Shown: piece after piece, positions 6,134-7,312 of the stretch | Position numbering within the stretch: position 1 is the stretch's first letter | How the letters are laid out: each line of letters opens with the position of its first letter | Origin: an uncultured Bacteroidales bacterium | Lineage (GTDB): Bacteria > Bacteroidota > Bacteroidia > Bacteroidales > UBA932 | Direction: 5' to 3' | Assembly: GCA_937900465.1 (NCBI GenBank) | Contig: CALCEJ010000099.1 | Coordinates: 1 to 7,312, forward strand | Length of the DNA: 7,312 nt | Translations under genes and position numbers: made by a program | The notes under the pieces: model-generated | The model's input: only the letters and a program-made list of their open reading frames with translations | Databases searched by the model: none | Told to the model about the DNA's origin: nothing

Positions 6134-6157
6134 CTGAAAGGAAAATCCTTACTTTTA
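6126..6157 (+). promoter_or_regulatory. ettA: Candidate promoter of ettA
   Basis: Plus-strand ATTG (6126-6129) is followed by a 20-bp spacer and TACTTTTA (6150-6157), which matches TAnnTTTG except for the last base. The spacing is exactly right for a Bacteroidetes promoter. The leader before the ATG at 6187 would be about 25 nt. Its -33 element abuts that of the opposite lipoprotein promoter, so the two are back to back. Confidence 0.55.
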
Positions 6158-6186
6158 CGGAAATCAAATGATAATCGACTTTCCCT

Positions 6187-7312
6187 ATGGCCGACGAAAA
6201 GGTAATATTCTCGATGAACGGGGTGACAAAGATCCTCCCACACAACAATAAAGTAATCCTGAAGGACATCTACCTGGGATTTTTCTACGGCGCAAAGATC
6301 GGTATCATCGGCCTTAACGGCGCGGGAAAATCTACGCTCCTTAAAATTATCGCCGGGGTAGAGAAATCCTACCGCGGCGAGGTCGTATGGGCCCCGGGAT
6401 ATACGGTCGGGTACCTTGAGCAGGAGCCCCGGATGGACCCGGACAAGACCGTAATAGAGGTTGTCAGGGAGGGTGTGAAAGAGGTTATGGACCTTCTTTC
6501 CGAGTACGACCGCGTCTGCGAGCGACTCGGGGAAATGATAGACGATACGGTTATGTATGCACTTTTCGAGCGGCAGGCTGAGCTGACGGAAAAAATCGAG
6601 CAGCTGGGCGGCTGGGAAATCGAGTCGAAGCTCTCCCGCGCGATGGACGCCCTCCAGTGCCCGCCTCCCAATCAGAAGATAAGCGAACTCTCAGGGGGTG
6701 AAAGGCGCCGCGTCGCGCTTTGCCGTCTCCTCTTGCAGGAGCCCGACGTCCTCCTTCTGGATGAGCCCACGAACCATCTCGACACCGAATCAATCCAGTG
6801 GCTTGAGGCCCATCTCCAGCGCTACAAAGGAACCGTCATCGCGGTTACCCACGACCGTTACTTCCTCGACAACGTCGCCGGATGGATTCTGGAGCTGGAC
6901 CGCGGAGAGGGTATTCCGTGGAAGGGCAACTACTCCTCCTGGCTGGAACAGAAATCAAAGCGTCTCGCCGCTGAGGAAAAGGCGGAATCCAAGCGAAGGA
7001 AGACTCTCGAGAGAGAGCTGGAATGGGTCAGGATGGCCCCGAAGGCCCGTCAGGCAAAGGGTAAGGCGAGACTTGGCGCTTACGAAAAGCTCGCCTCCGC
7101 AGATTCTAAGGAAAAGGAGCAGAACCTCGAGATTTATATCCCGAACGGACCGCACCTCGGGAACAAGGTCATACGTTTCAACGACGTTTCCAAATCCTAT
7201 GGGGACAAGCTTCTGTTCGAGCACCTGTCGTTCGAACTGCCGCCGGCGGGAATCGTCGGTGTCATCGGCCCGAACGGCGCGGGAAAGACTACGCTGTTCC
7301 GGCTTGTGATGG
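6187..7312 (+). CDS. ettA: Energy-dependent translational throttle protein EttA (3' end missing)
   Basis: ABC-F ATPase that binds the ribosomal E site and controls the first steps of elongation according to the ATP/ADP ratio; cytoplasmic, with no membrane domain. The 375 visible residues include, in nucleotide-binding domain 1, Walker A GLNGAGKST (42-50), signature LSGGE (168-172), Walker B DVLLLDEPTNHLD (187-199) and the switch histidine in VTHDRYFLD (220-228). The arm insertion lies around 90-145. The linker has the EttA-specific blocks LDRGEGIPWKGNYSSWLEQK (237-256) and ELEWVRMAPKARQAKGKARL (277-296), which contact P-site tRNA and closely follow E. coli EttA. Domain 2 begins near 327 and shows Walker A GPNGAGKTT (361-369) before the window ends. 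E. coli EttA has 555 residues, so about a third is missing here. The ATG at 6187 gives the expected N-terminus; no strong Shine-Dalgarno sequence is present. It is divergent from the lipoprotein gene. Confidence 0.96.
   Translation, partial: MADEKVIFSMNGVTKILPHNNKVILKDIYLGFFYGAKIGIIGLNGAGKSTLLKIIAGVEKSYRGEVVWAPGYTVGYLEQEPRMDPDKTVIEVVREGVKEVMDLLSEYDRVCERLGEMIDDTVMYALFERQAELTEKIEQLGGWEIESKLSRAMDALQCPPPNQKISELSGGERRRVALCRLLLQEPDVLLLDEPTNHLDTESIQWLEAHLQRYKGTVIAVTHDRYFLDNVAGWILELDRGEGIPWKGNYSSWLEQKSKRLAAEEKAESKRRKTLERELEWVRMAPKARQAKGKARLGAYEKLASADSKEKEQNLEIYIPNGPHLGNKVIRFNDVSKSYGDKLLFEHLSFELPPAGIVGVIGPNGAGKTTLFRLVM

Noticed and set aside
6168..6251. Short plus-strand frame (27 codons) starting at the ATG 19 bp before the ettA start, a possible leader peptide
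   Set aside because: It overlaps ettA out of frame and has no attenuator-like residue run or hairpin; chance occurrence is more likely.
6698..7309. 203-codon plus-strand open frame at the right end
   Set aside because: Out-of-frame shadow of ettA; Ser/Arg-rich translation without motifs, while the ettA frame is open and strongly conserved.
1..7312. Searched for tRNA, rRNA, CRISPR repeats, insertion sequence ends, SusC/SusD pairs, toxin-antitoxin and defence genes
   Set aside because: None could be supported from the sequence; all gene-sized space is filled by the seven annotated genes.

Overview
The window looks like ordinary chromosomal DNA from a gut-type Bacteroidota, most likely Bacteroidales. 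The inference rests on three things: promoter-like sequences of the Bacteroidetes type (TAnnTTTG -7 elements, one with a TTTG -33 element 20 bp upstream), weak or absent Shine-Dalgarno sequences, and the kinds of genes present. The DNA is fairly GC-rich for the order, which would fit an Alistipes/Rikenellaceae-like or related uncultured lineage, but genus cannot be fixed from this window. The first 14 bases match the end of an Illumina adapter, so the left edge is a contig end with untrimmed library sequence.

Layout. Positions 15-4453 are on the minus strand and read right to left: an exported C69-family dipeptidase (4453-2867), a PAP2 membrane phosphatase (2836-2231), a DUF21/CNNM plus CBS-pair membrane protein (2234-1140), and a phytoene-desaturase-like FAD oxidoreductase (1133 to the contig end). 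The last three are tightly packed (4-bp ATGA overlap, then a 6-bp gap) and probably form one transcript, with a candidate promoter in the 30-bp gap after the dipeptidase gene. A 42-bp divergent region separates the dipeptidase from a plus-strand BASS/SBF-type transporter (4496-5449). That gene converges, with a 9-bp gap, on a minus-strand gene for a small threonine-rich, probable lipoprotein of unknown function (6064-5459). A 122-bp divergent promoter region then leads to ettA on the plus strand (6187 to the window end), an ABC-F translation factor cut off by the window.

Two genes, the FAD oxidoreductase and ettA, run off the ends of the window and are open at one end. No RNA genes, mobile elements, CRISPR arrays or phage genes were seen. 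No gene-free stretch exceeds 122 bp. The gene functions are membrane and envelope housekeeping (peptide degradation, lipid or isoprenoid phosphate hydrolysis, ion or organic-anion transport) plus translation control. I did not find a convincing new multi-gene system. The most unusual items are the lipoprotein with a glycine-zipper-like segment, the back-to-back promoters sharing a palindromic TTGCAA core, and a set of promoter-like elements lying almost on top of start codons.
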